Shown one piece after another: positions 41,931 through 52,835 of a stretch of 64,000 bases of DNA; position 1 is the stretch's first letter, and each line of letters begins with the position of its first letter. The stretch comes from Adiantum capillus-veneris (lineage: Eukaryota > Streptophyta > Polypodiopsida > Polypodiales > Pteridaceae). The stretch is taken from assembly GCA_014529385.2 (NCBI GenBank), contig CM043958.1, positions 77,314,669 through 77,378,668 on the forward strand, given 5' to 3'. The position numbers and the translations under genes were made by a program. A model generated the notes under the pieces. It searched no databases and was not told the DNA's origin. It was given only the letters and a program-made list of their open reading frames with translations.

Positions 41931-42521
41931 TGTAGTAGCAGGGCTACACTGTCACTGGCATGGGACAAGCAGTTAGTTGCATTTGGGCTTGAGTTCACAC
42001 TGGGCGGACTCTCGCCTGGTCTGTGACATGTGGCAAGTGTTACGGATGGTGGTCCAGTGGACACTGTGGCCAGCTCACCACCACCTCAGTTAGGAGATAG
42101 GCTTAGCTGGATTGGGATATCTGTTAGCTGTTAATGGCTCTTAGGAGATACATATGAGTGGTTGGTTTTAGTGGTGGGTACGCATCATCTACTTTTGTGT
42201 GGTCAGTCATCTAGAGTCTCTCGTCTTGAGTAGTACACAGCACGTCTGCACCATCCCTGCACACAGTTGAGCCTCTTCACCTCCACTGTACCTATGAGAT
42301 CTGGGCTGGAGCTGAGTATGTTGCCATGCCAGAGTCTGTATTGGCTTCTTTGAGTTTGTCGATGTTCGTGCTGTTCATGATCTGTTGAGTCGTGTTGTTG
42401 CTCTGTTGTTCTTGCTCCGTTGTTCTTGTCTTTTGTGTTTTCGTTCTGTGGAGTGAGATATCACGCACATTGCACTGAGGAGCACCCACTATAGAGGGCA
42501 TGACACATTATCTCCTCTACA
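41931..42521 (+). repeat. 3' LTR of TR-GAG copy 2
   Basis: 591 bp, starting TGTAGTAGCAGGGCTACAC (three extra bases TAG compared with the 5' LTR) and ending CCTCTACA. It is followed by GTCTC and then by LINE-TC copy E. It would hold the polyadenylation signal. Confidence 0.93.
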
Positions 42522-42526
42522 GTCTC
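42522..42526. repeat. Target site duplication of TR-GAG copy 2, right copy
   Basis: GTCTC directly after the LTR end CTCTACA, then the LINE-TC sequence TGCTTCTCTCTCC continues. Confidence 0.93.
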
Positions 42527-44526
42527 TGCTTCTCTCTCCAAAGAAAACCTCGGCCTAGTGAAGACAACCCCAAGGTAAGTGTATGCATCTGTATACTCTA
42601 CAATCTCCTGACCATATGTGAAAGTCATTGTTGATCTCCTAATCCACTGTGGTGTGGTGCTAAGCACCAAAACTTTGGTTTTACCAAGGTTTACAGACAA
42701 TCCACTATCCTCTGCAAAACTGTTTAATGCATCAATTGCCATTGCATACCCTCTGGTGAGTCAAAGATCAACACAATATCATCAGCATATAACAACAATG
42801 GAATCCACGTCCCTGCCAGTTGGGCACCTCTATCACCCTCTCAGTCAATGTAATCATACACCTCATCAACATACATACCAAATAGAGTAGGAGACAATGG
42901 GCAACCATGTTTCACCCCAATGGTGGAGTAAACTAAATCAGATATCTCCTCCGGGGACATGTCGCATTACTGATCTGTATAGAGCCATAATCCCCCAAAT
43001 CAACACTATAGGCACTCCATCTCCTGCAGTCTGCGCATCAATCGAGCTCTTGGTACCATGTCAAATGCTTTGCGGATATCCACAAAGCTACAATAAATCC
43101 ATCTCCCATGTGAACTGCCCTCCTCAATGATGGCTCTGAGTGTCAAAATATAATCAAGAGTGGAGAAACCCCACCTGAAACCGGCCTGGCCCTTTGCCCG
43201 TACACCCTCACCCTCTGCCCAATTACTCAACTGCTGCTCAAGAATGGATGCATACAACCGTGCAGATGTGTGTCCAACCATAATAGTGCGGTAATTTCTA
43301 GGCTCTATAGGATCACCTGCCTGGAAGATAGGCACAATAGTAGACAACCTCCAAGTCTTAGGTAAGCCCTCACACATGGCACGATTGAACAACAATGCAA
43401 GAACCTCTGTCAGCATATCTCTAGCATGTATAAACTACTCTTCTACTAGACCATCATGATCATATGCCCTGCTGGTCCTCATCCTATCAATGGCTCTCTT
43501 TACCATCTCAGTGATAAAGAAGGTGCTAGTAGGTGGGCATGGCTCTGTAGGATCTGGAAGGGGTTCCTATCCAAGAACTGTATATAACAATGACGCATAT
43601 TGGCCCAACACATCAGGAGAAATCACTGGGGGAGGGGAGTGCTCATGAAAGAATCACCATGCCTCTCCTGAGTCTCTACTCAAGAACAACAAATACAAGT
43701 CTGCTCCATCTGGGCCACGTAAGTTCGTTTCTTCTGTCACACAAGGCACCGAAAAGCAATCCGAGACTGTCTGTAATCGATGACTCCTAAAAGAAGATCC
43801 CTCTGGAGTTGGGCTCTCATCTCTCTACACTCCTCATCATACCAACTATTCTAGGGCATGGTCCCATAATGTCGCCTCCAACCCGGCTGAGTGTGTGGGT
43901 ATGCCTCTAATGTTGCACCATGCAGTGTCTCAGTCAGTAAAGTGGTGCACTCCTCCACTGAGAGGCCAGGACCAGGTGTGCATAGATGGCTATAGATCTC
44001 CTCTGTATAAACTGAGCCAATCTCTGGTGTAAATGTATAATGCGTATGTTGTACTATATTGAAATGAAACAAACAATGTCAAAAGAGCGTGATCCATCGC
44101 TATGCGCACTGGTCTGGCTCCCACTATGAAATCCTGAATACAGGGAATAAAGCGCGGTTGTGCCATAACATAGTCCATTCTACTGGCCCCATGTCTGTGT
44201 GGAAAGCACGTGAAACCGGTTGCTCTAGGAAAGCGCTGTAAGCCATTAAGTATGTGTAACCCATGTGTAGTCGTCATCTCCGTGAGGCATCTCCCATACT
44301 CCGTCTGCTCTCTGTCATGTGAGCATCTGTCAAGCCCCAACTCACCCACATCAAGCTCTCTAAGCATCTCATGTGAAGTATCGTAGAAGACTGTCTGAGG
44401 ATTGCCCGTTCAGGCATTGAAGTCCTCTAGTAGGACGATATCACCATCCCTAGAAAATTCCCATATATCATCATCTATTATAGACAAAGGTGATTGTCCT
44501 CTGGATGCTGCATATACTGACGTACT

Positions 44527-44562
<36 letters not shown>

Positions 44563-44893
44563 AGTAACATATTGCAATGTACAAAAATCGGCTTGTGTCA
44601 GCTCTCAGCCTCACCCACATGTATCTAGCATGATCATCTCTCCATACAATATGTTGTAGTGGTTGTAACTCCTCCCTAAATAGCACTGCTACTTTCCTGA
44701 ACCTCTACTCCCATGCTCAGATCTCACTACTGTTCTGTGGGTTGTCTCCCATCTGTATCCCACCACATGTGGCATAAGCTGTCTAGGGGGTCTGAAGAGT
44801 CTCTGAGAAGAAAACAATGTCCCTCTTTCTGAAACTGTCCTCAAAGGCACCAACGTCCAACCGCATAGATCCATTACAATTCCACGTAGCCAT
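42527..44893 (-). pseudogene. ORF2 N-terminal and RT part, LINE-TC copy E
   Basis: The start ATG is at 44893. Endonuclease blocks are ARYMWVRLRADTSRFLYIAI and RMDYVMAQPRF. The RT has VPIFQAGDPIEPRNYRTIMV, CSFVDIRKAFDMV (motif A) and GLSVNLGKTKVLVLS. The YADD region near 42770 is present but in another frame. A run of 35 G at 44527-44561 lies in the endonuclease frame. At least six frame breaks are present. Confidence 0.85.
44527..44561 (+). repeat. G35 homopolymer in LINE-TC ORF2
   Basis: Thirty-five uninterrupted G. At the same place copies A and B have eight or nine G and copy F five. On the coding strand it reads as poly-proline after CYFP. Confidence 0.97.
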
Positions 44894-44923
44894 CTTTAGT
44901 GCGGTCCCATAGGTCTCACATTG

Positions 44924-45799
44924 TCATGTAGAGAGCCGCTATACAATCACCACCCGACCATCTCTATAAAAGGTCGTCTTTCCCTTCTCCCTTGCCTCCA
45001 TAATCTCTGGCATTATTTGTCTCATATGCGCAAGTTGTGAGAGAGTGAGATCATCACCGAGGAAAATACCTATCTTCTTGAGAGTAGGCCTCTTTTTCAA
45101 GAATTCCTTCTTCTCTTCCAAGGAGGGGAAGCGTAGTATGAGAGCTCTCCCTTTTGAAGATTCTTCCGGGCCATCACTCTTCTTGCCCACTCTCCATGCC
45201 TTTATGTCTGAAGGCTTGTCCACCCCATCATGGATGTGAGGCTTGTGACCTCTTTTTGCACATTGTTTATGTCCTTGAGACCGGTTACCCTCACATGTAG
45301 AGCCCGCATCCTCCTCCTTCGAGGGTCATGTTAATAAGAGTGGGTGTACAAGGAGCTACCTTACCTTTCCCTTTCTTGGAGACCTCAATCCATTTTTCAG
45401 CCTCCTCTACTTTCTTTTGTGTTGCGGAGATGACGGCAGCTCATAACTTCTTCTCTTCATCTTCCTTGATAACCTGTATTTCTTCTCGCATGATATTCAA
45501 TTCTTCCATCATGGATGGCTGAATTTCGCCTTCTTCGAGCCGCCCACTTTTTGCTGCAAGAAGTTCACCTTGGAGAGTTCAGATTGTGGCTTCTTGTGAA
45601 GCCGCTTGCTCTTCAACACGAGAAATCCTTTCGCATAGGTTCCTCTTCTCCTCTTTCCATTCTTCATCTTTCGAAGAAAGGTTACATCCATCTCTTTCTT
45701 CCACTCCTTCACTTCAACCTCAAGTGTTGATATCCTCTTGTTGGTGATCAAGAAATTCATGTTGAGAGGGACGCGGGCTTTAGCCACTTGGGAGGCCAT
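44924..45799 (-). pseudogene. ORF1 of LINE-TC copy E
   Basis: It starts MASQVAKARVPLNMNFLITN at 45799, followed by KRISTLEVEVKEWKKEMD, a coiled coil. The RRM-like part is damaged. The C-terminal part (45223-44939) has AWRVGKKSDGPEESSKGRAL, KKIGIFLGDDLTLSQLAHMR and FYRDGRVVIV. The stop is at 44924-44926 with the conserved ATGA overlap. Confidence 0.8.
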
Positions 45800-45944
45800 G
45801 TGAAAGGTGTCAAGGGGTAGGCCAATGGAGGGAGACCATGTCAATGGGCAGCCCAATGGAGCGAGACCATAGCGTGGAAGCGGGAGGTTGTCAGCAGCGC
45901 GAGGGGCTGGCGGGTGGTGCGAAAGATTTGGGGGGGGGGGGGGC

Positions 45945-45964
45945 GAGAGAGAGAGAGAGAGAGA
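45945..45964. repeat. G run and (GA)n tract
   Basis: Fourteen G (45930-45943) lead into a C and then a 20-bp GA run. It joins the 5' end of copy E to the 3' end of copy F. Confidence 0.95.
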
Positions 45965-46201
45965 AATGAAATGAAATGTTATATTAACGTCTTCAAAAGG
46001 CGAAAGTGACCTATGAGACCAGAAAGTTACAATGTGGTGGATCTGATACAAAGTCAGAGTAACAAGATGACAAAAATGAAATGACAGAATGACAGAATAA
46101 AATACTTTACTATGAAATCCAGAACTGCTAGGTGTGAACTAAGCAGCTAGCTGGGATAGCTAGATCACAAGAGATCCAGCATCGGTCGCTGGCGGATCTC
46201 A

Positions 46202-49200
46202 TCAATCTCCTCCATGGTCAGTAGTTTGACCGGGCGTCGTGCATGTTGGGCCAAAGTGATCCGAATCCTTTGATGCAGCCTCTGTCGATGTTGTGTAGTC
46301 ATCCGCTCGGTCGATCAGTGAGCCTCTGGTGTGAGGTGACGAGCTCTGCTGTGGTAGTAACTCCTCTGGATGTCCAGTGGCAGCTCTAAAGAAGTTATGT
46401 CTCTGAGACTGGCTAGCCTCTCCTCTCATCAGGCTTTTTCTGTGTCTGCGTAGCTCAAGCAAAAACAAACCCAAGCATCTCTGATCCTCGTACCGCATGA
46501 CTCTGGAGAATGGTCCAAAGCCCTCTCTGAACAAGCAATGGAAGCGGCCTCGTATCTCGTAGTAGACGGGGCAGTGGCATGTGTAGTGCAGCTCTGTATC
46601 ATGCTCGATGCCACACAGGGGGCATGTCCTAGCCTCTGCAGGTACTCCGCTGTATCTCCCAGTCTCGATCCGCAGCTGGTGTGAAGATGTGCGTATCTGG
46701 CCAATAGCACATCGTATCCCATGAGACAAGTGGGTGTCCATGTATCTGGGCCTCGTCACAAAACCATCAACCGTAAGCTGGAGGAGATGCTCTCTGTAGA
46801 AAGCCATCTTCGTGCCCAGCTCCTGTGTTGGCTTTATCCATGTCCTCCTGGTGTCTAGCTGAGTCAAGTCTTGGCGGATGAGCCTGGTGATCTCGAACTG
46901 TGTAAGAGTCAGAGAGGGTGCATCCAGTGAGTATTGGAAGGGAGGCAATCTGTCTATGCTGAACCCATGCGCCTGAAACCATGATGTCATCTCCCCATAC
47001 CAGCATGCTATATCTTCGTGCATGGCTAACTGTTGAGAGGACTCAAGTGCAAGGCGGGCATATCTGTCTCTAGGAAGTTTCCAAATGCGGTGTATGAAGG
47101 AGACAGATCTGGTGAACGCCTCAACCACTAATGGGGGGGCAACTAGCTCTGCTCGGACAATAGCACGTGGTACTGAAGCCTTGGCTCTAATGAGCTGCGA
47201 AATCATAGAGACCAGAGGCTTCTCCATGTCCCCCCATCCATCACTGCGGCCTGTCCTCCCGTGATGATCCAATGAAGGTCCCCAAATCTCAGCTCCATAA
47301 AGCAATGCAGAAGCCACCAGAGTGTCAAAGAGCCAGAGCTTCGTCCGAGGCTCCTGAAACTGAACCTGTGAACACATCCTTTCCAATCCACCCAATGTTG
47401 CATGGGCTCTGGTCAATCTAGTCTCTGCTGCCCTCCTCAATGAAAATGCTGGCCCACTAAAAACCACTCCGAGGTAAGTGTACGCATATGTATACTCCAT
47501 TGTCTCCTGGCCGTATGTGAATGTTGGCGCTGACCTCCTGATCCACTGTGGGGTGGTATTAAATACCATGACCTTGGTTTTACCAAGGTTGACGGACAAA
47601 CCACTTTCCTAAGCGAACCTATGCAAAGCATCCAAGTGACGTTGCATCCCCTCCGGAGAGTCGGAGATCAACACAATATCATCAGCATATAACAATAGTG
47701 GAATCCATGTCCCTGCCAGTTGTGCACCTCTGTCACCATCTCTCTCAATGTAGTCAAAAACCTCATCCACATACATACCAAATAGAGTAGGAGAGAGCGG
47801 GCAGCCCTGCTTCACCCCAATAGTGGAGTGAATCAGTGTGGATAGACCCTCTGGGGTGCGTACCTGCCCCACTACTGACCTGTATAATGCCATGACCCCC
47901 CAAATGAGCTCTGTGGGTACTCCCATCTGCTGTAATCTGCGCATCAATCTAGCTCTGGGCACTGTGTAAAATGCTTTGCGGAAATCCACAAAGCTACAAT
48001 AGATCCGTCTCCCACGCGATTTACCCTCCTCAATGATGGCTCTGAGTGTCAAGACATGGTCAAGAGTAGAAAAACCCCTCCTAAACCCTACCTACCCGGT
48101 TGCGCGTATCCCCTCCCTCTCTGCCCATCTACTCAGCTGCTGCTCAAGAATAGATGCGTACAACCGTGCCAATGTGTGTCCAATCATGATAGTGCGATAA
48201 TTCCCAGGCTCCATAGGGTCTCCCGACTTGCAGATAGGTACAATAGTAGATAGGCTCCAAGTATCAGGCAAGCCCTCACACATGGCACGGTTAAACATAA
48301 CTGCTAGAAGCTCTGCTAGTAGATCTCTGGCATGCGTGAAATGCTCAGCCACTAAGCCATCATGATCGTATGCTCTCCCAGTCCTCATCTTGTCAATGGC
48401 CTTCCTCACCATCTCCGCGGTGAAAAAAGCACATGTGTGTGGGCATGGATCGGGAGGGTCGGGAAGGGGGGGCTGCTCAGGAACTGTGTACAGAGATGAT
48501 GCATACTGGCCCCAGTCCTCTGTGGAAGTGATGGCCGGGGGGGAGTGCTCCTGAAAGAGCCGCCATGCCTCACATGAGTCCTGACTCAAGATAGCTGATA
48601 TAGATCCTGCTCTAGGCGAGCCAAAAATGCCCTCTTCTTCCGCCGCACTAGGTGTCGGAAGTCAATCTGTGACTGTCTGTGAGTGATGTCCCCCCAAAGA
48701 CCTCCCTCTGAAGTCTAGCTCTAGTGTCCCGGCATTCCTCATCATACTAACTATTCTGGGGCATGCTCCCCGAGCGGTGTCTCTACTCAAGCTGGGTATG
48801 TGGGTATGCCTCTACTGCTGCATCATGTAGTGTCTGTGTCAATATAGTAGTAAGCTCCTCCAGAGGTCGCCCTGGCTCCTCTGTGCATAGGCGTCTGTAG
48901 ATCCCATCTATGTATACAGAGTCCGTCTCCCATGTGAAGGTGTAGCGAGTAGGGGCTGTTGTCCGTAGCCTGCGTGCTACACTAAACTGAAAAGAGATGG
49001 TCAACGACACAAGAGCATGATCCACTGCCACACCAACAGGTCTGGGTCCAACCGTGAGATCCTGGATACTAGAGATAAGGCTCGGCTGTGCCATGACATA
49101 ATCCACTGTGCTGGCTCCATGTCTATGTGGAAAGCATGTAAAACCCCCCGAAGCGGGAAATCTTTGTAGGCCATTCAAGATGGCCAATCCATGTGCAGTC

Positions 49201-49793
49201 CCCATGTCTGTCAAGTGTCATCCATACTCAGTGTGTTCTCCATCTTGTGATAGTCGGGATAGGCATGTCTCTGCAGCATCCAACTCTCTCAGCATCTCCT
49301 CTGAAATATCATAAAATACTGTCTGATGATGGGCAGTCCTAGCATTGAAATCCCCTAGAATGATGATGTCACCATCTCTAGAGAACTCCCATATGTCATC
49401 ATCCAAAATAGAAAAGGGAGACTGTCCTCTGGGTGGTGCATACACTGACGTGCTCGGGGGAAAGTAGCAAATAGCAATGTAAATATATCTGTCTGTCTCT
49501 GCTCTCAATCTCACCCACATGTACCTAGCTTGCTCATCTCTGCGGGCTATATGTATCAATGGCTGCAACTCCTCCCTGAATAACACTGTCACTCCTCCTG
49601 ATCCCTGCACTCTGTGCTATGATCTTGTCTCCTGTCTACATGCAGTCTCCCATCTATATCCACTAATGTGAGGCATAGACTGCCCAGGGGCCTGATGTGT
49701 CTCAGAGTAGAAGACGATGTCTCTTCTTGTGAAACTATCCTCAAAGGCGCCCACATCAAGTCGCATAGATCCATTACAATTCCAAGTGGCAAC
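46202..49793 (-). pseudogene. ORF2 of LINE-TC copy F
   Basis: The segment from 47599 to 46202 (465 residues) is open and includes the linker AELVAPPLVVEAFTRSVSF without the 4-base deletion of copy B and the finger CPLCGIEHDTELHYTCHC. The RT (48052-47609, 48589-48092) has CSFVDFRKAFYTV (D of motif A followed by Y), GVKQGCPLSPTLFGMYVDEV and LLYADDIVLISDS. The endonuclease has DIIILGDFNART and VDYVMAQPSL. The start codon has become GTT (VATWNCNG). In-frame stops include 49218-49220. Confidence 0.88.
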
Positions 49794-50450
49794 TTTGAGT
49801 GTGGTCCCATGGGTCTCACACCGTCATGTGGAGCGCCACTCTACAATCACCACCCGGCCATCTCTGTAGAAGGCCGTCTTTCCCTTCTCCCTTGCCGCTT
49901 AAATCTCTGGCATTACCTCTCTCATATGCACAAGTTGTGTGAGAGTGAGGTCATCTCCAAGGAATATGCCCGTTTTCTTTAGTATAGGACGCTTCTTCAA
50001 GAAGTCCTTCTTTGCCTCCATGGATGGGAAACGGATGATTAAAGCTCTCCCTTTTGAAGTCTCCCCATTGCCTTGTGTCTTCTTTCCTACCCTCCATGCC
50101 TTTGTATGAGTAGCCTCACTACCCATCATGCGGAGAAGTTCTTCAACTTCCCCTTCCACATCATCTCGGTCTTTTAGACCGGTTACTCTTATATGCAAAG
50201 CTCTAGTTTTCCTTCATTGCTCTTCTTCTAGAGTCATGTTGATGAGTATAGGAGTGGGGACAGATGTGGTTTCTTTCCCTTTCCCTTTCTTAGCGACATT
50301 TCTCGGCCTCATCCGTCTTCTTTTGCGTCTTCGTGATCACATCCATCCGCGAAGACGTCTTTACCACCTTCTGTTTCTCCTCCTCTTTGATCATCCGTAC
50401 CTGCTCCTTGATGACCTTAATTTCCTCTATTACCGAAGGCTGGAATTCCC

Positions 50451-50501
50451 CTTCCTCTAGTCCACTGCTTGCTCTATCAGCAAGCAGTGGACTAGAGGAA
50501 G
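50451..50501. repeat. Perfect 23-bp inverted repeat with 5-base loop
   Basis: Arm 50451-50473 is the exact reverse complement of 50479-50501, with loop CTATC. It is inside the ORF1 coding region. Confidence 0.97.
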
Positions 50502-50517
50502 TTCTCAGTGGACTAGA

Positions 50518-50570
50518 AGAAGAGGTCTCAGCCCTCAGCAAGTTCTTGCTTGAGGGCTGAGACCTCTTCT
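50518..50570. repeat. Second inverted repeat, 20 to 25 bp arms
   Basis: Arm 50518-50537 is the exact reverse complement of 50551-50570. Pairing continues inward (GCAAG with CTTGC) around a single unpaired T, leaving a loop of two bases. Confidence 0.96.
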
Positions 50571-50806
50571 TTAAGTGCTTTGGAATCCGCCTTAAGTGCT
50601 TGTAGGTCTGCGTGTAGGTCCTCTTTCTCTTTCTTCCATTGCGCGCCTTCGTTGAGAAACATTTGTAGAAGGTTGGTCTTCTCTTTCCACCATCCCTCCA
50701 TATCTGCTTTTCAGTCTTTCATCTCCCTTTCCATTTGTGTAATCCGCTGGTTTGTAAGCACAAAGGTTGCCTTCGGATGGGGCTTACACATTGGCGAAGC
50801 ACTCAT

Positions 50807-51257
50807 GACCTCCATCAAAAACACATTCTGCACTTCTGCCAGGCCAACCCACTATGTCCACATCACACATACATCCCTGTCCCGCATAATGTATACATAT
50901 GTTTTCCCCAAATCAATCATACATTCTTGATATTTGATTTTTGATTTTCTGCTAGTTTTTGTCAGAGTTGTTCTGTGTTTGTAAATCTGCAAGTCCTAGC
51001 AATTTCTGCCCAAGAAAATCCTTGCAATTTGTGCCTTTTGTAAGCCTGCAGGTCCTTGCAATTTCTTTCAAAATTCTCCAAACTGAAATTTTTGGGAATT
51101 TCTTGTTTTCCCTGTAATTCTGATTTTCTGCCCGGGGGGGGGGGGGTTGTGTGTGTGTGGCGGGGCTGGCTGGGCGAGAGGGTGTTGGGGGTGAACAAGG
51201 CAGCGTGTGAGCAATGCAGGCAGCAGCAGCACGAGCAGTGGCAGCAAGAGGCAGCGG

Positions 51258-51294
<37 letters not shown>
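50807..51294. other. Spacer upstream of copy F ORF1 with G run and (GA)n
   Basis: This 490-bp stretch has no counterpart in copy A. It includes a G run at 51135-51146, a GCA-rich part and the (GA)n at 51261-51296. Minus-strand coding is open over part of it (50962-51390), but the low complexity makes a gene unlikely. Confidence 0.5.

Positions 51295-51296
<2 letters not shown>
51261..51296. repeat. (GA)n tract before module X3
   Basis: A 36-bp GA run directly left of X3, in the same relation to X as at 25415-25424. Confidence 0.95.
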
Positions 51297-51299
<3 letters not shown>

Positions 51300-51399
51300 C
51301 TGTGAAAATTGCAGGGGAACTCAACCTTTTGAAGTCACCTTTACGAATCAAGAACTCGCCACCAATGGCATTGATAACAACGTCCGACAAATTCTGTAA
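51295..51399. repeat. Module X3, 105-nt exon-like core
   Basis: It aligns base for base with X1 (25188-25292) without gaps. The plus-strand frame has 35 codons and TAA, with CRG, NQELA and the end RQIL as in X1. On the minus strand it would encode FLIRKGDFKRLSSPAIFTEA, in a frame open over the (TC)n, and has TTACAG before it like a splice acceptor. The sequence right of 51400 does not match X1. Confidence 0.6.
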
Positions 51400-51764
51400 G
51401 TAGACATGAGCAGAACCTTATTCCTCCCTACATTAATAAGATAAAGTCTATTGTGTAGAAAAAGTCTTCTGCTAGTGGATTGGTTGAAGTTTCCACAAGA
51501 AAGAACGCTGTAAAAAGCATGATTTTATGTTGTTGTGTGTGTTTGTTTTTATCTAGTGTTTGTAACTTTTTTTAAAGTTCGTTATAAATTTTGATAATGC
51601 TTATTACCAAGTACGTCTGCCATTGCCAGAAGGGAAATCTAAGCAAAGGCATGTCAAACAGCAATTTCACGTTCAAAGAATGCAGATGCTTGTTTTGGAT
51701 TTGATGCTATGCATGAGACTCTAAGCATACAGCTCTATGGTTACCCACTTCTCGCATAGAGCAA
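51400..51764. other. Unassigned spacer
   Basis: I see no coding signature or repeat partner in this AT-rich stretch. Confidence 0.4.
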
Positions 51765-52035
51765 TAGAACAAATTTCTCTACTACATGTGCTCTCACTTT
51801 TGGCACACCCAGTGGGATCTCAACTGAAGTCTCACTTGCCTTGCTAGTTAAGTAGGACTAGGCCAAGCAGGTCAAGCAGTCAACTAGCTCCTGCATGCCA
51901 CCGAGAGGTCGACCAGTCCCAGTAGGCTGAGAGGTCGACTAGTCCCAGCAGGTCAAGGTCTAGTCTAAGCAGCAAGAGGTTGATTAGTCCTAGCAAGTCA
52001 AGAGCTCTAGTCCAAGGCTCCAAGCAGGTGAAGAA
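51765..52035 (+). mobile_element. Fragment of a TR-GAG LTR end and leader
   Basis: AGAACAAATTTCTCTACTAC resembles the LTR end, and GTGCTCTCACTTTTGGCACA with CCAGTGGGATCTCAACTGAA matches the leader starts at 34632 and 3877. Repeated words GGTCGACTAGTCC and GTCTAGTC recall the leader minisatellites. Neither gag nor an LTR start is found. Confidence 0.7.
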
Positions 52036-52835
52036 ATTGTAAGCTCTGGTGTGATGTATAAAATTTACAACTACTTGAAGAGTCCATGTGGTGCCTCATT
52101 GTCACAATTGAAACACAACTCGTATACAGACATAAAGCAATTTATTCCTGCAATTAAAAAAAAGCAGCAGATGATATCTAGGTTATTTTTATGGGAAATG
52201 AGTGCCTCTCTTCAAATTCGGTCACCTATATGTAAGTGTAACATATTGAGGGATGCAAGTGTGGTGTACTAAGCAGTGAATGACAAAAAAGGGGACCGTA
52301 TGTCCAAAGGCAGTGAGATTTTGGTAGGAGTGTGTTCAGGAAAAGTGTGTCTCAGCTTAGCGTTGATCCTAGAGGAAAGTACGCTTCTTAGAAAACCCGC
52401 AAGTCAATACGTTGACAACCTCGCAGAAGCCACCATATCTCTGCCAAGAACTCCTATGGGACGGCTGCAACAACATCCTCCTATCTCATCAGGGAAATTT
52501 AGCGAGGCCAAGCTATATTCTTGTACCCTGAAACGTGCAAGCGATTTTGAAGAAGGTGATAGTGTACAAGTCCATACACGCGTGAAGGTAAAGCCAATTT
52601 AGCTCAGAGTATGATCAACAAAGTATCATGCAGATTTAATTGAAGCTCCGCAAACCTCTCTCTTTCAAGACCCCTGCACAGACTAAAGTTCAACAACCAC
52701 CACTTGTGGCCTTAGAACTCCATGACTCTTGACACTACCTACATCAAGCCACTTTAAGTCTCATCTAGACTCTATCAGTGAGGCTCGTAGACTAAGGCGG
52801 AGACAGAGAAGGGTAGTGTGCAAGAAGGAAGAGAG
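52036..52835 (+). other. Unassigned stretch with small ORFs
   Basis: Two plus-strand open frames (52051-52272 and 52276-52602) follow each other. The second contains LLRKPASQYVDNLAEATISL and DFEEGDSVQVHTRVKVKPI. I do not recognise either and see no homologous copy here. They could be chance or remains of an element. No start context or signal supports a gene. Confidence 0.3.

Larger units (their letters stand above)
34048..42521 (+). mobile_element. TR-GAG copy 2: complete non-autonomous LTR retrotransposon
   Basis: Two LTRs (34048-34631 and 41931-42521) in the same direction, flanked by GTCTC on both sides (34043-34047; 42522-42526), define the element. The LINE-TC host reads across the empty site. 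Inside are a leader, gag, zinc knuckles and retropepsin, but no RT, RNase H or integrase anywhere in the about 5.7 kb that remain after removing LINE-3. It must therefore borrow the polymerase of a related Ty3 element. The LTRs differ at about 10 of the first 145 positions, so the insertion is not recent. Confidence 0.92.
42522..45944 (-). mobile_element. LINE-TC copy E, 5' part
   Basis: Copy E resumes after the LTR element with FSLEREAET and runs through RT, endonuclease and ORF1 to the ORF1 start at 45799, then about 145 bp of leader ending in a G run and (GA)n at 45945. It is moderately decayed. Confidence 0.9.
45965..50806 (-). mobile_element. LINE-TC copy F, diverged long copy
   Basis: From ORF1 start (50806) to the 3' end with ATGAAATGAAATGTTATATT on the plus strand. 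It is a separate subfamily: the C-terminal tail and several blocks (WGPSLDHHGRTGRSD) differ from copy B, and copy C resembles it. Full gene order is kept, with in-frame stops and indels. Confidence 0.9.
49824..50806 (-). pseudogene. ORF1 of LINE-TC copy F with internal foldbacks
   Basis: It begins MSASPMCKPHPKATFVLTNQ at 50806 and is interrupted by an in-frame TGA near 50717. The coiled coil (ALKADSKALKEEVSALKQEL) is followed by a stretch of two inverted repeats at 50451-50570 not seen in other copies, then GLEEGEFQPSVIEEIKVIKE. The C-terminal part (50198-49899) has LHIRVTGLKDRDDVEGEVEE, RPILKKTGIFLGDDLTLTQL and ends at 49824. Confidence 0.8.
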
